Source: Anomaloglossus baeobatrachus
Lineage: Eukaryota; Chordata; Amphibia; Anura; Aromobatidae
DNA length: 64,000 nt
Assembly (NCBI RefSeq): GCF_048569485.1
Contig: NC_134360.1
Coordinates: forward strand, 206,011,953-206,075,952
Direction of reading: 5' to 3'
In this document: piece by piece, positions 1-12,374 of the stretch
How the letters are laid out: each line of letters begins with the position of its first letter
Numbering within the stretch: the first letter of the stretch is position 1
Position numbers and translations under genes: made by a program
Notes under the pieces: model-generated
What the model was told of the DNA's origin: nothing
The model's input: only the letters and a program-made list of their open reading frames with translations
Databases searched by the model: none

Positions 1-730
1 AAATCACCCCCCTTTTACCCCATTAAAAATTAAGAAATATATATAAAAAAATACACATATTTAGTATCACTGGGTTCATAAAAGTCTGATCTATCAAAAT
101 ATAAAATAAATTAATCAATCGGTAACCGCATAGCGAGAAAAAAAACAAAACGCCAGAATTACGTTTTTTCAGCCACCTCAACAACAGAAAAAAATGGAAT
201 AACAGGTGATCAAAGCATCATATATACCCTAAAATAATGCCAATAAAAACATTGGCCCAGGGTGCAAAAAACATACCTAGCTCCATATCCATAAAATTTA
301 AAATGTTATGGGCCTCGTAAAGTCGCGATACAAGCAAGGTTTTTTTTCCCAAACCACAGAATTTTTTTTGGACCACTGAAATAAAACAAAAAGTATACCG
401 TATATGTCTGGTATCTACATAATCATAACGGACCTAGAGAGTCATACTGCCAGGCCAGTTTTAAGTAAAAATGAATGCTGTAAAAAAAAACCCCTTAAAA
501 CACAATTGCAGAATTTCACTTATTTTGCTTTTTCACCACACTTTGGAATTTTTTCCTGCTTACCATTACATTATGTGATAAAATGGATGATGTCTTTCAA
601 AAGTACAACTCATCCCTCAAAAAAACAAGTCCTAACATGGCTATATCAACACAAACATATAAAAAAGTTATTGGTCTTGGAATAAGGGGAGGAAAAAACT
701 AAAGTGCAAAAATGAAAACTCAACCATTCC
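1..730. other. AT-rich intergenic DNA, nothing recognised
   Basis: This stretch is AT-rich with short A and T runs. The one long open frame (404-685) has no family resemblance and ordinary non-coding composition. I see no splice-flanked exon, RNA gene or clear repeat end. Confidence 0.5.
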
Positions 731-734
731 TTAA

Positions 735-1328
735 GGCAGTCTTTACACGTTGCGACATCGCTAGTAATTGCTAGCGATGTCCAGCGCGATAGCACCCGCC
801 CCAGTCGCACATGCGATATTTGGTGATTGCTGCCGTAGCGAACATTATCTCTACGGCAGCTTCACACGCACATACCTGCTCGGCGACGTCGCTGTGACTG
901 CCGAACTATCCCTCCTTCAAGTGGAAGGTGCATTCGGCGTTACAGCGACGTCACCGCAACGTCACTATTCGGCCGGCCAATAAAAGCGGAGGGGCGGAGC
1001 TGAGCGGGACATAACATCCCGCCCACCTCCTTCCTTCCGCATTGCCGTCGGGATGCAGGTAAGGAGATGTTTGTCGCCCCTGCGGGTTTACACACAGTGA
1101 TGTGTGGAGCTGCAGGAACGACAAACAACATCGTACCTGCGGTCGACCCGACATTATGAAAATGAATGACGCTACACAGATCACCGATTTTCAACGCTTT
1201 TGCGATCGTTTATCGTCGCACCTAGGATTTACACGTTGCGATGTTGCTACCGGCGCAGGATGTGCGTCACTAAAGACGTGACCCCCGACGATATTTTGGA
1301 AGCGATGTCGCAACGTGTAAAGCCCCCC
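735..1328. mobile_element. PIF/Harbinger-like MITE (GC-core family), copy 1
   Basis: The left end is GGCAGTCTTTACAC and the right end GTGTAAAGCCCCCC, imperfect 14-bp inverted repeats. A TAA duplication flanks them (732-734 and 1329-1331). The body has the family's GC-rich core with GGGGCGGAG, a GACGTC-rich segment and inverted halves. There is no transposase frame, so it is non-autonomous. The TWA target is typical of PIF/Harbinger elements; the superfamily call is inference. Confidence 0.75.
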
Positions 1329-1331
1329 TAA

Positions 1332-2440
1332 GGGATCACTGTCCAGTCATTGGAAAGCAATTAGAGATGATCGAATCTCCCAAAATTAATTTCAGACAGA
1401 CTTACTTGATTTGGTCTCAGATTTGAGTTTTTCTGAAATAAAAAAAAAACAGTTTCTCATTTACTGTGATAAGATTATACTTCAAAATCTCTCCTGACCC
1501 CAAAGCAAATTGAACGGAGGAGAGGTAAGAGGATAAAAGCTAAAAGAAAATCACATAATACACACCTATCCTAGCCATCCAATCCTTACACCTCGTCCAC
1601 CATAGGGGGACCACACAAGTCATTGTCATCAATAATGTGTGTCATCCCCCACATGAACAAGTAAAATGCAGTAACATGGGGGGGGGGGGGCAAAGTATAA
1701 GATTTCCGTCAATTATGGCAATCTCCCACCAAATGACTGTGGTGCCGGAAGAACCGAAGACCCATTTGAAGAACTGTGGAGGTGACATAAGAAGTCAGTC
1801 TCCAGTCCTCCGTGTGGGTATTCCATTCTTCCATTGCTGAGGTCCCCTTAGGCATGTGGAGGAAGACGCATGTCATTGACTTAAATGTCATAAGTTGCAG
1901 TGCCTTGTGTTCGTGGCATGAGGTGGTCATGTCTGGCATGACACACGTCATTGGCGTCAATGATTTGAGTTGTCCTCCCCTGCGGTGGGGATGATGTAAA
2001 GAGTAAAGGCTTAGGATAGGCCTTATTTTAATGCCCTCCTTGCCCTATAACAATAAAATTCCAACAAAGTTAAGTATCCAGCTATACAGTTTAAAGTGTT
2101 TCTGCTCCAGATCTGGGACTGGATCCGGGACAATTGGGAGACAACTGTGAGGTCATTTTTCCATTCCTGGCTATGTGAAATGGGGCTCCACTCTCAAGAC
2201 AGGTCTATTCCTGCAGAGAAGACTTGTATCTATCAGTTACTTATGGTGTATCCTGAAGTGTCACATTAGCACACCAGTATTATTATAGGATACAGAGGGG
2301 AATTGCAGTTTGTCATGAGCTTACTGATATATATATATTTTTTTTATAACTGGCAGAATAACTTTGGCTCTGTATTTTGGTTGGGGGTGTTGTTTTCTTG
2401 ATAAAATTAGTTCTTTTTTATTGTATGTGTTACTAGCTGT
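1332..2440. other. Unannotated intergenic DNA
   Basis: There is a poly-G tract near 1679-1690 and otherwise mixed sequence. Short open frames here look random. No transposon termini or coding similarity were recognised. Confidence 0.4.
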
Positions 2441-2478
2441 AGTATCCAGTATTGCCCGGGATAGTAATTGTCTCTCCC

Positions 2479-2705
2479 ACTCCTTCTCTCTCTCTATTCG
2501 TCCCTCTCTATCCATCTCTCTCTCTTTATCCATCTATTTCTATCCATCTCTCTCGCTATCAATCTCTCTTGCTCCCTGTCCGCCTCTCTCTCTCTCGATC
2601 TGTCTCTCTATCTCTCTCTGTCTGTCTTTCTATATCTGTCTGTCTCTCTGTCTGTCTGTCTCTCTCTGTCTGCCTCTGTCTGTCTTTTTCTCTATCCGTC
2701 TCTAC
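2479..2705. repeat. CT/CTGT-rich microsatellite
   Basis: This is an imperfect pyrimidine tract of TCTC and CTGT units, drifting from TCTC-rich at the left to CTGT-rich at the right. It gives Ser/Leu-rich open frames on the + strand that are artefacts of the repeat. Confidence 0.9.
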
Positions 2706-2840
2706 CGAAATCATATTACCTCACACATAAGCTTCTTAAACTGAGAATGTCCTTCGTTGCCTATAACAACCAATTAATGACTGTAGCTCCCAGCTTCATT
2801 GACTTTAATGTGAGCAGGGTTTTTGGTGAATAACTGTAAG

Positions 2841-3420
2841 GCGGGCTTTGCACGCTGCGACATCGGTAACAATGTGTTACCGATGCTGCAGCGATAGTCC
2901 CGCCCCCGTCGCACGTGCAATATCTAGTGAAAGCTGCTGTAGCGATTATTATCGCTACGGCAGTTTCACACGCACATACCTGCCGTGCGACGTCCCTCTG
3001 GCCGGCGACCCGCCTCCTTCCTAAGGGGGCGGGTCGTGCGGCGTCACAGCGACGTCACACGGCAGGCGGCCAATTGAAGTGGAGGGGCGGAGATGAGCAG
3101 GATGTAAACATCCCGCCCACCTCCGTCCTTCTCATTGCAGCCGGGAGGCAGGTAAGGTGATATTCCTCGCTCCTGCGGCTTCACACACAGCGATGTGTGC
3201 TGCCGCAGGAGCGAGGAACAACATCGCACCTGTCGCTGCACCGGCATTATGGAAATGTCGGAGGCTGCAGCGATGATACGATAACGACGCTTTTGCGCTC
3301 GTTCATCGTATAAAAAAGGATTTACACGTTGCGATATCGACTGCGACACCGGATGTGCGTCACTTTCGATTTGACCCCATCGACATCGCACGTGCAATGT
3401 CGCAACGTGCAAAGCCGCCC
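2841..3420. mobile_element. PIF/Harbinger-like MITE (GC-core family), copy 2
   Basis: The ends are GGCGGGCTTTGCAC and GTGCAAAGCCGCCC, with TAA on both sides (2838-2840, 3421-3423). The core includes GGGGCGGAG and the GACGTC segment. It is very similar, in opposite orientation, to the copy at 24845-25424, so both belong to one recently active subfamily. No coding capacity. Confidence 0.8.
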
Positions 3421-3540
3421 TAAAGCACGGTATTAAATTTTCCCTTCCAAACATAGTCTATGACGTTGCCTGAGTCAGATAAGGCGTCTATGAAAAATTT
3501 CGCGATTGTAAATGTGATGGTGCGGATTCCATTAGCAGAC

Positions 3541-3725
3541 ATACACACATTCATACACACATACATATACATACATACACACATACATATACATACACAC
3601 ATACATACACATATACATACACACATACATACACACATTCATACACACATACATATACATACATACACACATACATATACATACACACATACATACACAT
3701 ATACATACACACATACATACACACA
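3541..3725. repeat. CATA/CACA microsatellite with 88-bp higher-order period
   Basis: ACATAC and CACACA units dominate. The landmark CATTCATACACAC occurs at 3548 and again at 3636, and the sequence between is repeated, giving two copies of an 88-bp unit. The open frames on both strands here are repeat artefacts. Confidence 0.9.
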
Positions 3726-5020
3726 CTCAGCTTTATATATTAGATAGATATGCCATACATGTCTATGTCAACATTTGATAAAAGTAGACATAGAATATAA
3801 AGTATACGGAGCTGAGCTCAGATTGTAGCTCTTGTAACAATGGAGGTGAGTGAAGGCTTTTAATAATTCTCATCGATCTCCTCCTAAGAAGGTTGTTATT
3901 AGATTTCGACAGTCTTGTGACGGATCTCTTCAGCTCTGAGAGGCCCTAGTTAGAAGCAGGGACATCAACTTATAGATCTGTTCTTTTACCATGACATTGA
4001 TTTTGTGCGCAGCTTCACAGCCCCGATTCATGCGTCCAGACATTTCATAAGGCCAAAGAAGGTTCACAAATTGTACATTTTTCTTGTAAATCAAAAAATG
4101 AACTTATGGTAAAGTGTTAAGAAATTGTGCTTGTATTGCAATTCCTTCCTTGTATTTTTTTCAGTAAATACTTGCCTTCCCCTCTAAATTACAATTCTTA
4201 GTACAGTAGGCCTCAATGTTCGTTGCCCTTAGCAACCAATGAGATTTCTGTATTCATTTCATAACCTGCTGTGCTAAAATGAAAGCTGTAATTTGATTGG
4301 TTACTATGAGTATCAAATACATTTTTTTCTTCTAGATACTTTTGATAAATCTGCCTTTGTGTAGTGATTTTTGTATATTATTCCTCAAATGTATAACTAT
4401 ACTGCCACTTACAATTGGTATATTCTGAAAATTTCCCTTCTTTATATACATCAATAATAGTCCACCAACAATTTTTTTCTTTTCTGTACAATAGGAACTT
4501 TTCAATAATGTGGCGTCCGTACTCTGATCCAAATTAACATATCAATTGCCAGAAACATATACAGTGGTAGATAATAAAAAATATTCTGTCCGCTAGTCTA
4601 GTACAGGGTCTACCTGGTGTTGGATGCTAACGCTGGTGCCCAGATTTCAATTTGCAAAATCCACCGTACATGAATGCCAGATGTGTGCACACCCCGATCC
4701 GATCCTTCACTGCAGAGCACCGCAAGCAGGAGAGATGCTGGGCTGTGATGAACGGTGAAACGCTGCCCACAGCCCAGTCACTTAGGGAGACTGGAGCCGG
4801 CCGCGGTGATGTTAGGTCAACTGGAAGTTGACTTGACATCACTGGATCCCAGAGGTCATGGAGTCGGGGGTGACTTCATGGGGATGAGCAGACCACAATA
4901 GCGCTACTCAGAGGCTGACTTGGCAACACAAGGTATTTAGAAAAAGCCTTCCCTATCAGTATTACAGAGTTGTGGTCACTGCTGCAGAGTAGTGAACCAC
5001 CTCTTTAATATTAAAAAACA
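3726..5020. other. Unannotated intergenic DNA
   Basis: No transposon ends, exons or RNA genes were recognised. Frames such as 4627-4842 on the minus strand have no recognisable similarity. Confidence 0.4.
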
Positions 5021-5022
5021 TA

Positions 5023-5514
5023 CACTTCTCACAAAAAGTTAGGGATTTTTGGCTTTTGAATGAAATTGATGTAAAATGTTCACGCTACAGTGATATTGTA
5101 TCATGAGAATAGGCATTCATCCTAAACAATTTATTGAATCAAAGCCAACAACAGTGGTGGGTATATACCCCTCACCTAATGTCAATGTCTCAATAACTTG
5201 TCATGTGGCCTTGAGCATCAATTACAGCTGACAATGACGTCTCCTGCTGGTCACAGGTGGAGTTACTGTCTGCGGAGGCATGGCATCCACTCTTCTTGAA
5301 GTGTGGCCCTCAGGTCATTGAGGTTCTGGGGTACAGATTTATGAACCTCTACACAGCGACTCAGCTGATCCCATAGGTTTTTTAAGGGATTCGGGTATGG
5401 AGAAAGTGCAACCACTCCTATTGAGATACCCCAGTCTCCAACAGCCATTCCTTAATGATGCAACCTTGATAAGCTAGAACACTGTCATCCATGAAGATAA
5501 AATTAGGCCTGTCC
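5023..5514 (-). mobile_element. Tc1-like transposon remnant (3' part)
   Basis: A TA dinucleotide (5021-5022) precedes an end starting CACTTCTCACAAAAAGTTAG, a Tc1-type terminal repeat. The minus-strand frame 5263-5448 encodes a transposase C-terminus with a NPLKNLWDQL motif, equivalent to the family's NPIEHLWDQL around the last catalytic Glu; that Glu is Lys here. It also has the downstream DLRATLQEEW motif. The copy is truncated where the next MITE begins (5518) and cannot encode a full enzyme. Confidence 0.72.
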
Positions 5515-5517
5515 TAA

Positions 5518-5943
5518 GGGATACTTTGCACACTACGGCATCACAAGCCGTTGCTGCGATGTCGAGAGCGATAGTCTCCGCCCCCGTCGCAGCAGCGATA
5601 TCTTGTGATTGCTGCCATAGCGAACATTATCGCTACGGCAGCTTCACATGCACTTACCTGTCCTGTGACGTCGCTCTGGCCGACGACCCACCTACTTCCT
5701 AAGGGGGCGGGTCGTGCGGCATCACAGCGACATCACGCGGCAGGCGGCCAATAGAAGCGGAGGGGCGGAGATGAACGGGACGTAAACATCCCGCCCACCT
5801 TCTTCCTTCCGCATTGCAGCCGGGACGCAGGTAGGAGATGTTCCTCGCTCCTACGACTTCACACACAGCGATGTGTCTTGCCTGCTGGAACGAGGAACAA
5901 CATCGTACCGTCGCTGCTGCAAAATTATTGAAATGTCGGACCC
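5518..5943. mobile_element. GC-core MITE, truncated copy 3
   Basis: The left end follows a TAA (5515-5517) and reads GGGATACTTTGCAC. The core has GGGGCGGAG. Similarity stops near 5943, before any right inverted repeat, where the terminus of a different MITE joins. It resembles the copy at 25428-25974. Confidence 0.7.
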
Positions 5944-5944
5944 T

Positions 5945-5990
5945 ACTAAGGATAGGCCATCAATGTCAAAGTAGTAGACAACCCCTTTAA
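5945..5990. mobile_element. T2-type MITE end fragment
   Basis: The segment ends GTAGACAACCCCTTTAA. It matches the right end of the element at 28711-29348, including the preceding GGATAGGCCATCAATG-type motif. Only the terminus is present, ending in TTAA (5987-5990). Confidence 0.6.
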
Positions 5991-6839
5991 TGCCAGAGTG
6001 CAAACTAGTTCTGCGAGATGGCCATCCATTCCAATGCAGAATATTAAATCTCCAAGTACCCTGTAACTGTCTGCATGGTTCATTTTTCTTACGCCCTTGA
6101 TCATGGTGCCCACATCAGTTGAAATATATTGGACATTGTTTGGCAAGTTGTCAGGCATGGCTGTCAGCCCTGTGTACATTCCTCACTATAGCATATATAT
6201 ATTTAATGATGTTTACAAAGGCTTCTGGACGGTGTAATTGCCCCAGGCTGAGTTCAACGTGCTCGAGCCAAGAGATGGATTCATGTCTTATAATACACAT
6301 TTCACACTTCCAGCATCACGATAAGCTCTTGCTACGCTGCGGTTTCTCGAATCTCCTAGGTTCTCTGCAGCAGCTGGACAGTAATCTTCAAACCTCTTAT
6401 ATTTGGAGAAATAGAGAAAATACACAACAGGCAGTGTAAGAAATCAGAAGTATCAAACTAGTCGTGCGGAACTGAAATATAAAGTATTCCTTAAGAAAAT
6501 TCATTTTAATAGTTAAATGGGTTTTCTAAGATGTTTTCAAAACTGGAGTAAAAGGCTGGGAATAACATAAAAGAGGGAAAAACCTTACCTATTCCATTCC
6601 ATGTTGTTCCAGTGCTTCTATCCTACGGCAATGATATCAAGTCTATCATTGACCTACAGCAAATCACTTGCCTTAGCATTCGCATGGCGTACATGGCCGC
6701 TGAACCCAATGATTGGCTGCAGTGGTAAAGAAAACGATTGACATGACACCATTGCTACAGGACCATTGGAGACGCCAGAGCAGTGATGCTGGATCAGCGG
6801 GGTTTAGCTCTCCATTCCTGAGATATGGCCCCAATTTCT
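5991..6839. other. Unannotated intergenic DNA
   Basis: No recognisable gene or complete repeat. The left part of the T2-like element that ends at 7064 may lie within the right half, but I could not place its left end. Confidence 0.35.
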
Positions 6840-7064
6840 CTGTACATAAATCTAGTCTTTTTTTTGTCCAAGTGGGCATGTACCTCAAGAAGACGCCCAA
6901 ATAGAAGAGCGGAGGCTACACCCACTTGGCTAACAAGACTGAAGTTATATACAGGTACAGAGAAGTGCAGGTAAATAAGGAAAACAAAGCTGGATTCAGG
7001 AGAAAATAAGCATTTACACTTACTAGGAAAATACATATTCTTGGCAAGTGACAGTCCTCTTTAA
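6840..7064. mobile_element. T2-like MITE right part
   Basis: The right end is GGCAAGTGACAGTCCTCTTTAA (final TTAA 7061-7064). The interior shares words such as AAATCTAGTCTTT and the CAGAGAAG segment with 30725-30941, so both are fragments of one family. The TTAA terminus fits T2/Kolobok-type elements; the family call is inference. Confidence 0.45.
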
Positions 7065-7165
7065 AGGGCTGCAATACAAAAAAGTGTATCCTCACCCACA
7101 AACAATGAAAAAAAATCTAAACTCCTCTACAGATCTCCTGCCGTTCTTCAGTAGCACTGCCCAGG

Positions 7166-7891
7166 TGTCACATGGAGTATTGCTCAAAAATCACAGTTCA
7201 TTGTGGCATCAGATGCTATTCACACCACGGATTCTGACACTCCACTCTATGGTTGCTCTGGTGCTCCTGAGTTTCACAGGAAGGCTTGGGCGTTGACCAG
7301 CTGTGTGCTCATTAATTCTCAGGTCAGCAACAGTTAATCTCTGCTACAGTAGCCTGCTGGTTACCCCTAGGATCACATGTTGTTGGAAACCTATCACATT
7401 GACTCCCCACCTTTTTAAGATGGTGGAATCTGTCTTCCTATGCCGACTATAGCTTTGCTGTGTTGGTTTGTGTGCTGGCGTTTCCCAGTCCTGCTGGTGA
7501 TTATTTTGCGTGGTGCTTGAAGTTGTTGTGGAATTTTCTCATCATCTTGTTGTTTCCTCCCTGCTCTTATTTTACCTCCTAACCTCCTCCTAACCTAATT
7601 TTTCCTTCTTACCCTTTTATTGTCTTATACCTTTGTGTGAGCATATTGTGAGATAGAGTTTTGGTTTCCCCTGTCTATCTCTGTTGGTTTTATCACACTC
7701 TTGTACCGGCCTCCCCGGGGTGGGTGGGAGGGGGTATTAAATCAGGGCTGGTCAGGAGCAGGGCCAAAAGGGTGGCTCAGACATCTCCACCTTCAAGGGT
7801 ATCTCTTAGTTGAGGGATAGCAGCCCCCCCCAGCCTGAAAGCTAGTCTAGGATTCCCGGTTTCCTGCTATACATATACTCAGACTGTGACA
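7166..7891 (+). mobile_element. Solo LTR (fossil), 726 bp
   Basis: It begins TGTCACATGG and ends GACTGTGACA, and is flanked by a perfect 5-bp duplication CCAGG (7161-7165, 7892-7896). There is no second LTR or internal region, the usual outcome of LTR-LTR recombination. Family not assigned; Gypsy- or ERV-like is possible. No coding sequence. Confidence 0.72.
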
Positions 7892-7896
7892 CCAGG

Positions 7897-8755
7897 TCTA
7901 TCGTTAGTCCCCTATGCTTTCCTTTTTGACTAGTGTTACTGGCAATAACCAACATGTGAACACTGCGGCCACTGATTAACTACAACGGTCCCCGTTGAAA
8001 GTGCAAGCAAGGAGACTGAAAAAAAATACAATTAGAATGTTAGCGCCTAATATTTGCCTTTCATTTTCCACTTGGTCACTGCGGTCTATCATAAGTAACC
8101 TACAGACATACCTAGAAACATGGCACAATGTAATTTCTAGTTCCCCCTGTTGCCTTCCAGATCTTTGGAAAATTCGTTCATAAATGTGCAGCTAATCTCA
8201 CAGTAGGCTGAGCAGCTCCGAGATGTCTCCTCTCTTCATCCTTCCATCAGTGGTCACAGCTTGAATCAATGCAAAACAATTTTACAGAAGAGCGCAACTC
8301 AGTTAAAATAGCAAAGTGCCTCCTGAATGCCGATGTCCCCCGATGGCCAAGAGTTCATTAATATTGGATGCAATTAATATTTTTAATTATAGAAGACTGT
8401 TGTAGATGTCACTAGCCTGTTCTTGTACTTTATGCATAAAAGCAGACAAGTATAAAGGGAATGAGTTACTTGCTTTATAACATTGGGTGACAGCCAGAGG
8501 CGTAATTTGGAGTTCAGTTTAGGGAGAGTGAAATGGCTGAGTGGGCCCCTAACCACCCAGGTAATCATGCTTACATAGATGGTGGCGCACCCTGATCATG
8601 CGCATAGGGGAACCTCAGCAGATGACCGCGCTGTTACAGAAAATAAATTCCTATACAAAGACCAACACTAATATTACCGCCATACAGTGACAGTATAATG
8701 GAAGGTACCAGTCCTGCAGAACATAAGAGATTATAGTGCAATTCTAGATAATGAC
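7897..8755. other. Unannotated intergenic DNA
   Basis: Nothing recognised beyond short AT-rich runs. No exon-like frame with splice signals was noticed. Confidence 0.35.
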
Positions 8756-8758
8756 TTA

Positions 8759-9329
8759 AGGGTGCTTTACACGCTGCGACATCGCTAACGATATAACGAT
8801 ATATCGTCGGGGTCACGTCGTTAGTGACGCACATCCAGCATCGTTAGCGACATCGCAGCGTGTGACACCTAGGAGTGACGATTGCAAAAACGTCAAAAAT
8901 CGTTGATCGTTGACACGTCGCTCCTTTTCATAATATCGTTGGTGGTGCATGCCGCTGGTTGTTCGTCGTTCCTGTGGCAGCACACATCGTTGTGTGTGAC
9001 ATCGCAAGAACGCCGAACATCTCCTTACCTGCGTCCACCGGAAATGAGGAATGAAGGAGGTGGGCGGGATATTCCGCCCGTTTATCTCCGCCCCTCCTCT
9101 GCTATTGGACGGCTGCCGTGTGGCATCGCTGTAACGCCGCACGAACCGTCCCCTTAGAAAGGAGGCGGTTTGCCGGCCACAGCGACGTCACAGGGAAGGT
9201 AAGTCCGTGTGACGGGTGTAAGCGATGTTGTGCGCCACGGGCAGCGATTTGCCCGTGACGCACAACCGACAGGGGCGGGTATGCTCGCTAGCGATATCGA
9301 TAGCGATATCACAGAGTGTAAAGTGCCCT
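8759..9329. mobile_element. GC-core MITE, copy 4
   Basis: The ends are AGGGTGCTTTACAC and GTGTAAAGTGCCCT, with TTA on both sides (8756-8758, 9330-9332). The core is in the opposite orientation to copy 1 (CTCCGCCCCTCC). Closest relative in the window is 63013-63582. Confidence 0.8.
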
Positions 9330-9332
9330 TTA

Positions 9333-10210
9333 CATCTGATATTATTTCTAAGGGAGTTGTTCACTTTTCCCGTCTTTTGCATTTGGCCCAGACCACCACA
9401 ACAACTTTATCCAGCCAAGACTCAGCTGCAGAGCTTGTTGGTATTTCAGAGCCTGGATCTTGGGATCACTGGCGTTCCTGGCAGTCAGATCCCCAGCGAT
9501 CAGCAAGCTATTGCTGCTAGTCATGGGTGAGGTCTGTGTCTTCTCCACCCCGGCATGCTTCATGAAAGATGGGTGTAAATCTGTGTTGTGAGGGGAGTTC
9601 GCCCATGCCGGCTACATGTTACCGATGGCTTTGGTCCGCCCGACCAATTGTTTCCAGTTCGCTAAAGGAGACCACCAGTTCTTCTCATACAGTCTTTTAC
9701 TTAACAGCAACTTGATAACAACAGGAGATAGCTGGAACATGTCTTCTCGTATGTTTCTCCAATAACACAAAATGTCTTCACCGACAATCATTCCGCTCCT
9801 TCCATCTCAGGTGTTCCTGTCCTCACTAGTCCTGGTAGTTTCATTACCACCCAGCAGCTCAACATCACAGTACTATTCGTGAGAGTCATTTTTTCCTTCT
9901 TGAGGTTCAGTGTCTTGTTCTCATCGTAAAAGAGATATTGCCAATATGGACAGACTAGGCTTGTTGCCTACTGACGCCTCAGGGATTCCTGACCAGGGCA
10001 CTTATTCCGTCCCACCATTCCGTTTTGAGATATTTACCTTTAAGGAGCTGTAAGCTACTCAGGGCCGTACTGTTGAGCATCCTAGTTAAGGACCCGTCTT
10101 ACTCAGTCACTCATTCTCTTGGTCAGTTTGCTGACCCGACTCTGTTCTATCACTCCGTCTTTTGGTCACCTCTTTCTTTCTCTATGTTCCAGAACATGCA
10201 GTCTCTGTCT
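9333..10210. other. Unassigned sequence, possibly an old repeat
   Basis: The composition is GC-neutral with several short open frames on both strands. I do not recognise a protein family. It is interrupted by the MITE at 10214-10635 and may continue on its far side to 10828. Confidence 0.3.
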
Positions 10211-10213
10211 TAA

Positions 10214-10635
10214 AGGCGGCGTTACACACTACGATTTATCTGACGATATGTCGTCGGGGTCACGGTTTCCGTGACGCACATCTGGCATTGTTAGCAACGT
10301 CGTTGCATGTGACACTTACGTGCGACTCCGAACTATCGCAAATAGGTTGAAAATCGTTGATCGTTGACACGCCGTTCAGTTTCGAAATATTGTTCGTCGT
10401 TTGGATCGCAGCAGACATATTGGTACGTTTGACACCCTGCCAACGACGAACAACATCCACACGACTGCCTTGGTCAAACAATATATCGCTGATCGATGTT
10501 GCGTCGTTTGTGAGATCGTTACATGTAACCGCAAATAAACGACCTATGTGTGATCTCGGCAAATCGTATCCACGATCTGGGCGTGTCACATCGTTTAAGA
10601 GATCGTCAGATAAATCGTAGCGTGTAACGGGGCTT
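10214..10635. mobile_element. PIF/Harbinger-like MITE without GC core
   Basis: The ends are AGGCGGCGTTACAC and GTGTAACGGGGCTT, with TAA at 10211-10213 and 10636-10638. Inner inverted arms (ATCTGACGAT and ATCGTCAGAT) continue inward. It lacks the GGGGCGGAG core, so it is a separate, shorter subfamily (422 bp). Confidence 0.75.
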
Positions 10636-10843
10636 TAAGTCTCCTCTGTCTGCAGGGACACCCACATAATGTGTCCTGGTCGGCTAACTAGTCCTTAGGT
10701 CTACTCTAGTCACACACTGTGCCCTATCTGATGTTCCACAGGAAACCGTCACTTTCCCTGCATCCTAGCCACTCCCACTGTGAGATAGTCCCAACACTTA
10801 TCTATGTCTTACCTTCTGTCACACATACAACACTTCTAGATAG

Positions 10844-11471
10844 AAAAACAAAAAGCCAGCACTAAATGTGCACTACAGCACTAAACATTCCAAACTGTAC
10901 TTATAAAAATTTTGAGATTTTTGGCAAAAAATTGCAATTTCTTGAGCTGCCTCGCCACGTCACGGCAAATCTCATTTGAGGCAGTCCTACACTAAAATAT
11001 TTTTATAAAATGTGCCATACGGCCTCACATATGAATAGTAGAACTGCTCTTAGCAGCACTCACCTGGTCTATTTCAATCCCGTACCCATGACTGAGTCAT
11101 GGCTGTGGGCGGGACAGGTCCAAGCAAATGCTGCATGAAGTAAATAGCCTGTGGACAAGGCCTGATGACTTAATGTGAACAGTCACCAACCGCCAAAATC
11201 TAGACAGATGGAATACATCCCAAATTGGGGTGCATAGCAAAGTGGGGGTCAGCCACCGACCAATTCAATGAAGAAAAACAAAAAGCCAGCACTAAATGTG
11301 CACTTCAGCACTAAACATTCCAAACTGTACTTATAAAAATTTTGAGATTTTTGGCAAAAAATTGCAATTTCTTGAGCTGCCTCGCCACGTCACGGCAAAT
11401 CTCATTTGAGGCAGTCCTACACTAAAATATTTTTATAAAATGTGCCATACGGCCTCACATATGAATAGTAG
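10844..11471. mobile_element. 628-bp unit with direct-repeat ends and 15-bp target duplication
   Basis: Copies of about 198 bp at 10844-11041 and 11274-11471 are almost identical (430-bp offset) and flank about 232 bp of different sequence. The whole is bracketed by AACACTTCTAGATAG at 10829-10843 and 11472-11486. A 15-bp duplication suggests LINE-driven insertion rather than integrase. It could be 1.5 units of a 430-bp tandem repeat that was retroposed. No coding frame. Confidence 0.7.
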
Positions 11472-11486
11472 AACACTTCTAGATAG

Positions 11487-11742
11487 CACAATTCACATGA
11501 CACATTACTTCCACAATAACGCAGGACATAATTCACATTACATGATAATAACGCGATTGGTGACTTCAGATAGAAAAACGACAAGTCCATTTTCTTACAT
11601 TATCCCCTATTGAATGGATAGAGTAAAAGTAGTTGTTGTTTTTTAATAACCCTTTAGTGACTACATTCTAGTAGATATAATATATGAGAGCACTGGAGCA
11701 TTACACATGATTCATTAATTCAGTAATTTATTTTCACGGGTG
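11487..11742. other. Unannotated sequence
   Basis: AT-rich, nothing recognised. It continues the host sequence into which the unit at 10844-11471 inserted. Confidence 0.35.
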
Positions 11743-12374
11743 TGTCACAGTTGAAAGACAATCCTGTGGTTTCTGTCTATTGAAGGTCACAGCGTTTGGC
11801 TGTGCAGAATGCTCCCTGACTTTCCATTGCTCCTGCTGTCAGGATCTGCCAGCAGCTGCTGTTCATTGGTATAGGTAGCTTTCCTGCTGGATTCATCTCT
11901 CCCCCTTTTGGACTCTGCCTTACATCCAGCTGTTGATTATCAATATTTCCTTGGTGTTTAAATACCCATTCCTTGCTATGGACTGGTGTTTGTGATATTT
12001 TCAGTTCATCCAAACCCTGGTTGCAAGCAGGTGGCTTGTACTCCTCTATGGTAGCACTGCTGAAAGGTCTGCTGAACTTCTACCTGAGTCATTTAATGAT
12101 AATTAACTCATGCTTTTTCCTCTATGTGTCCTCTTTGTCTTTTCTATAGTGTTTAATGGGGTGGACGAAGAACTCATTCCATCCATTCCCTATTTAGGGC
12201 CCAGCACCAGGGATATCTAGGGTCAGGTATCCAGCTTGGTGCATAGGTGCAGAACCTATCTGGGATAGTGAGGGACCCCAGGTACCAGCAGTAGGATCAG
12301 TTAGGGGTCACCATCTTCCCTTTCCCTAGACAAAGAGTTTCTCTTCCCTTCCCGACCCCGTACCTAGTGTGACA
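11743..12374 (+). mobile_element. LTR-like repeat (fossil)
   Basis: It starts TGTCACAGTT and ends AGTGTGACA, the same terminal style as other solo LTRs here. It has a TTTAAATA motif at about 11958. I found no convincing matching 5-bp duplication, so the boundaries are less certain. No coding sequence. Confidence 0.4.

Noticed and set aside
2364-2833. Ser/Leu-rich open frames
   Set aside because: Produced by the CT/CTGT microsatellite.
9209-9530. Overlapping + strand frames as a novel gene
   Set aside because: The first third lies in a MITE; no splice signals or family similarity support coding.
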